A stretch of 64,000 nt of DNA from positions 47,656-111,655 of the forward strand of contig NZ_LXFU01000042.1 of NCBI RefSeq assembly GCF_001657485.1. Direction: 5' to 3'. The number at the start of each line of letters is the position of its first letter. Positions within the stretch are counted from its first letter, which is position 1. Shown here piece by piece: positions 61,520 through 64,000 of the stretch. Below the pieces are notes generated by a model that was not told the DNA's origin, made no database searches, and saw only the letters and a list, made by a program, of their open reading frames with translations. Origin of the DNA: Rhizobium sp. WYCCWR10014 (GTDB lineage: Bacteria; Pseudomonadota; Alphaproteobacteria; Rhizobiales; Rhizobiaceae). Made by a program: the position numbers and the translations under genes.

Positions 61520-61635
61520 GCCAGTTCGCCGATGACGCTCGGGTGACAAAGTAGTCGATCGCCTTCGATGACCCAACGCAGCTCGGCATTCATATTGCGG
61601 AAATGATCAATCCAAATGAAGGTGTCTGCGAGTAC
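61256..61635 (-). pseudogene. vapC: vapC (PIN-domain toxin), frameshifted, start lost
   Basis: Reads ADTFIWIDHFRNMNAELRWV, HPSVIGELALGSLRDRRNVL, DRHGIFSMGIGYTDAHLLAS, then a one-base shift and VRTRDKRLQAAAEKAGASLH, IPVDRSH to TGA at 61258-61256. All PIN acidic positions (Asp in DTFIWID, Glu in GEL, Asp in TDAH and TRDKRL) are present once the frame is repaired. No ATG remains before DTF (an in-frame TAA lies directly upstream). Ancestor: VapC ribonuclease of ~127 aa. Confidence 0.75.
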
Positions 61636-61683
61636 TTAGACGCGGTGCTCCGGCGGCGCGGAGCTGCCTTGGCGTCGGGCATG

Positions 61684-61858
61684 GTTCCTCCCAGCCAATG
61701 AGGCGTTTTCCCGATTCCAAGCGAGCAAGGGTCGCCAACGGCTGGCGGACAAGCGCTGCGGTCTCGAGGCGGCGGGGCGGCCGGCCGAAGCAGGTTGGTT
61801 CTGGAGGAATTGTCGACGTCGATTGACACTGGGGCTGCCGGAGGCAACGCAACTCTCA
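61684..61858 (-). pseudogene. vapB-like antitoxin remnant
   Basis: Just upstream of vapC on the same strand. The segment LETAALVRQPLATLARLESG then KRLIGWE resembles the end of VapB antitoxins (TVEEALRxLxRL...GIGWEGDL). The N-terminal DNA-binding part is scrambled. Call rests on this resemblance and on gene order. Confidence 0.35.
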
Positions 61859-62256
61859 TGGCAACCAGCTAGGTAACAAGACGAGGGCGCAGAATGCGTT
61901 CGTCCGCATAAGCCGTCCGGGGCACGTATTTCCGAGATTTGCGCTCTGAAATCTCTACCATCGATAAACAACCGCCCACACAGTCCACAGCGGATCTGAA
62001 TGGCGACATCATGTTTGTAATGATTTCAACGCACTACGACCTAGCCGGCCCGACATTGCGGTGCCGCGATAGGCCATAGCTGAGGTCCATGCGGGGCCGC
62101 GTCCCCTACATGGAGAGCCTCGACAGCCAGTGGCCCGACACACCCGTCGCCGACGTTGACTTCGAATAGATCGCGGAGGCGGCGGCTTCACAGCTGCGTC
62201 GGAACTTGTCGGTTCCTTCGGAGTTTCGCAGGGACCTCTCACGCGATAGGCTTCCA
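61859..62256. other. Intergenic, nothing recognised
   Basis: About 400 bases with no supported gene between the vapBC remnant and the transglutaminase gene. Confidence 0.35.
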
Positions 62257-63123
62257 ATGACCGTCCGCTACACCCTAGGCTGCGACCTATCGTACGACGT
62301 TAAGTCGCCTACGGTCTTCATCTTCAACCTAGAGGTCGCGAAGCTCATGCGCCACCACGATCTGGTCGAGCAGCTGACTATCACGCCTGGCCACGAACGG
62401 CGCGCCCATGTCGTTCCCGACATCCACAACCGGTATTTCAGCCTCTACGCGCAGCCCGGCCCGTTGAACGTCCGATATGAGGCCGACGTCACGCTCGACG
62501 TCTTCCGGGCCGATCCGAACACGATCGACGAGGTTCCCTTGAACGCCATCCCGCTCGACATTATGCCATTCCTGCTGCCGTCGCGCTTCGTGCCGTCTGA
62601 CCGCCTCTCTGCGTTCGCGGAAAAGGAGTTTGGCGCCATGCCCAAAGGACATCGCAGGGTCACGGCGATCTGTAACTGGATCTACGATAACATCGACTAT
62701 CAGCGAGGCTCTTCGAACGAGCAAACGACTGCCACTGAGAGCCTCATCAAGCGTGCGGGCATTTGCCGCGACTTCTCGCATATCGGCATCGCATTCTGCC
62801 GGGCGCTCAACATTCCCGCGCGGTTCGTCTCCTGTTACGCCTATGGCCTCGAGCCACGGGATTTCCACGCGGTCTTCGAGGCATATCTCGATGGACGATG
62901 GTGGCTGTTCGATGCCACGCGGCAGGCGAATCTCGACGGTCTCGTACGCATCGGCGTAGGGCGTGACGCAGCGGAGATCGCCTTTGCATCTCCGTTCGGC
63001 GAGATGGAGGCCGGTCCGGTTCTCATCACCATCGAACATGCCGACGGATCTCCGGAACTTCCAGGACGGACGACGGACGCCATATCGACTGAGCAACCAG
63101 CCCCGAACGCAGGAGCGAAATGA
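62257..63123 (+). CDS. Transglutaminase-like cysteine protein
   Basis: 288 aa. Transglutaminase-like core: SLIKRAGICRDFSHIGIAFC with catalytic Cys, then PRDFHAVFEAYLDGRWWLFD with His and Asp of the triad (Cys-His-Asp). The N-terminal ~100 residues form a beta-rich domain as in other bacterial members. No signal peptide. ATG 62257 chosen over the track extension at 62206; ribosome site weak. Probably a protease- or amidase-like enzyme rather than a cross-linker; substrate unknown. Confidence 0.88.
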   Translation: MTVRYTLGCDLSYDVKSPTVFIFNLEVAKLMRHHDLVEQLTITPGHERRAHVVPDIHNRYFSLYAQPGPLNVRYEADVTLDVFRADPNTIDEVPLNAIPLDIMPFLLPSRFVPSDRLSAFAEKEFGAMPKGHRRVTAICNWIYDNIDYQRGSSNEQTTATESLIKRAGICRDFSHIGIAFCRALNIPARFVSCYAYGLEPRDFHAVFEAYLDGRWWLFDATRQANLDGLVRIGVGRDAAEIAFASPFGEMEAGPVLITIEHADGSPELPGRTTDAISTEQPAPNAGAK

Positions 63124-63140
63124 CGCAAACCCCGCCTTAG

Positions 63141-63512
63141 TTAGCAATCCATGTCAGGCTCGCCCGCGCCATGCCCTGGACGGCAAGGGAGGTTCGACAA
63201 CGTGACCGCCGTCGTCTTCGACGGCACCTCTTTGGTGTTGCCTATGACGGCCATGTCGAGTTCACAGGAATCTATGTATGCCCGCGGACCTTCAATTTGA
63301 ACAAAAGGTCTGGTCCATTTGTCTGTCTTTGTATCAAGGGATACGGGTAAGCCCTCTCGCAGCAGAGGGAAGGTTAGGTGCTCTGTCCGACTTATATATG
63401 CAATCCTCAGGCGCCCCTCACTGCGCAGATGTGTGACAGTATATAGCGCTGCATTGACAACTATTGCAAAGCCGCAAACTGTACGCTCCTCATCTTCAAT
63501 CCCGGCTGTCAA
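63141..63512 (-). CDS. Possible small hypothetical protein
   Basis: 123-codon frame from a TTG start, divergent from the LuxR-type gene. No recognised domain. Composition is plausible but the start is weak; it may be a shadow frame. Included because it fills an otherwise empty 400-base gap. Confidence 0.25.
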   Translation of the reverse strand: MTAGIEDEERTVCGFAIVVNAALYTVTHLRSEGRLRIAYISRTEHLTFPLLREGLPVSLDTKTDKWTRPFVQIEGPRAYIDSCELDMAVIGNTKEVPSKTTAVTLSNLPCRPGHGAGEPDMDC

Positions 63513-63532
63513 AGGGGCAACGGAAGCACCAT

Positions 63533-63742
63533 ATGTGGCTTATGGATCCTCGAATAACGCCGCGTGAAAAGGAAGTACTAACGCTCATGTGCGAGGGAAA
63601 AAGCGCCCAGGAAATTGCAATAATCCTGGGTTGTTCCGTCTATACGGTGCGCACACACATCGGCCGCTTAAAGGACGAGTTCAACGTTTATAAGGACACT
63701 GCCTTGATCGCCGCCGCTTTCCGCAACAGGATCATCGACTGA
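63533..63742 (+). CDS. Solo LuxR-type (GerE) HTH protein
   Basis: 69 aa consisting almost only of the GerE/LuxR DNA-binding domain: ITPREKEVLTLMCEGKSAQE, IAIILGCSVYTVRTHIGRLK. The N-terminal sensor half found in LuxR or response regulators is absent. ATG 63533 has GGAAG 6 bases upstream. Such short HTH-only proteins occur in rhizobia and may act as regulators that heterodimerise or compete with full-length LuxR proteins (inference). Confidence 0.82.
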   Translation: MWLMDPRITPREKEVLTLMCEGKSAQEIAIILGCSVYTVRTHIGRLKDEFNVYKDTALIAAAFRNRIID

Positions 63743-63761
63743 GGAACCAGGCGCCTGGACG

Positions 63762-63881
63762 TTGGCACTTCTTTCTCTAGGAACACAGACAAAGGGTGCC
63801 CTACAGGAAGCCAAGGGCAAGGCCCAAGTTGCAAAGGGCGATGTCAAGGACGCGCTGAAAAAGGTCGTCGATAAGGCATAG
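63762..63881 (+). pseudogene. CsbD-family stress protein, 3' fragment
   Basis: The plus frame ends TKGALQEAKGKAQVAKGDVK, DALKKVVDKA then TAG at 63879-63881, the C-terminal half of a rhizobial CsbD-like protein (AAQEAKGKAQVAKGDxKDAV). The N-terminal half and start codon are missing. Confidence 0.6.
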
Positions 63882-63921
63882 CCATATTGGAGCACTCAAG
63901 TTCACTTTAAGCCCGCGCTGG

Positions 63922-64000
63922 TGAACTGACCCCAATAAGTTGGACGGTTTAAAGGCTGGTTAGATTTAAGGGCTGAGTTCTGTATTGCACAGGGCTCAGC
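63922..64000. mobile_element. Probable edge of an IS3-family element
   Basis: tgaactgaccccaataagtt followed by ggacggtttaaagg and, at the very end, gggctgagttctgtattgca resembles the terminal region of IS3-family (IS150-like) elements. The element would continue past the window. No transposase codons are visible here. Confidence 0.45.

Noticed and set aside
1..64000. CRISPR arrays, rRNA and complete tRNA genes
   Set aside because: No regularly spaced short repeats, no rRNA-like conserved stretches and no foldable complete tRNA were found by eye on either strand.

Overview
The window looks like an accessory-rich stretch of a Rhizobiaceae genome (Rhizobium/Agrobacterium-like, chromosome or megaplasmid). 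That judgement rests on the high GC, the MalFGK-type sugar ABC operon, the dense set of LysR, AraC and WYL regulators, and products such as S21, XapX, DUF1275 and the small J-domain protein. No genome match could be run, so the taxonomic call is inference.

Layout. 1-4.3 kb: the end of a sugar ABC operon (two permeases and an ATPase) enclosing a GH32 fructosidase. 5.36-6.83 kb: zwf (glucose-6-phosphate dehydrogenase). 7.3-37.9 kb: an island bracketed by two near-identical ~23-nt direct repeats that resemble a tRNA 3' end. Its left half carries defence-like modules: a calcineurin-type phosphoesterase coupled to an Hsp90-like GHKL ATPase; a patatin / HNH nuclease / HNH-ATPase operon that recalls Septu (PtuAB); an M48 membrane metallopeptidase with a frameshifted partner; and an alpha/beta hydrolase cut short by IS630 debris. 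Its right half holds an unrecognised four-gene locus: two giant proteins (2305 and 2141 aa) on the minus strand, divergent from a multi-pass membrane protein and an L,D-transpeptidase-like protein with no signal peptide. This locus is the best candidate for an undescribed system.

38-61 kb: a J-domain protein, then a catabolic/redox cluster on the minus strand (alpha/beta hydrolase, DUF1275, secreted VOC protein, DoxX, Tat-exported amidohydrolase, XapX, isochorismatase-like hydrolase, ring-cleaving dioxygenase) with a divergent LysR. A two-part motif with the same internal spacing lies 73-80 bp upstream of two of these genes, which suggests a shared LysR regulon. Further on are an rpsU paralogue, a YciI protein, an SDR, a GST, VOC/WYL and DUF1761/WYL divergent pairs, an XRE regulator and a LysR. 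The 39-61 kb segment is flanked by two ~600-bp direct repeats, each holding the 3' end of the same LysR gene and a differently broken vapC (PIN toxin).

61.6-64 kb: vapBC remnants, a transglutaminase-like protein, a solo LuxR-type HTH protein, a truncated CsbD and the probable edge of an IS3-family element. Many intergenic stretches keep gene fragments (isochorismatase, antiporter, LysR, SDR, TetR, CsbD), so this is a region of active gene turnover. No rRNA, complete tRNA or CRISPR array was seen.
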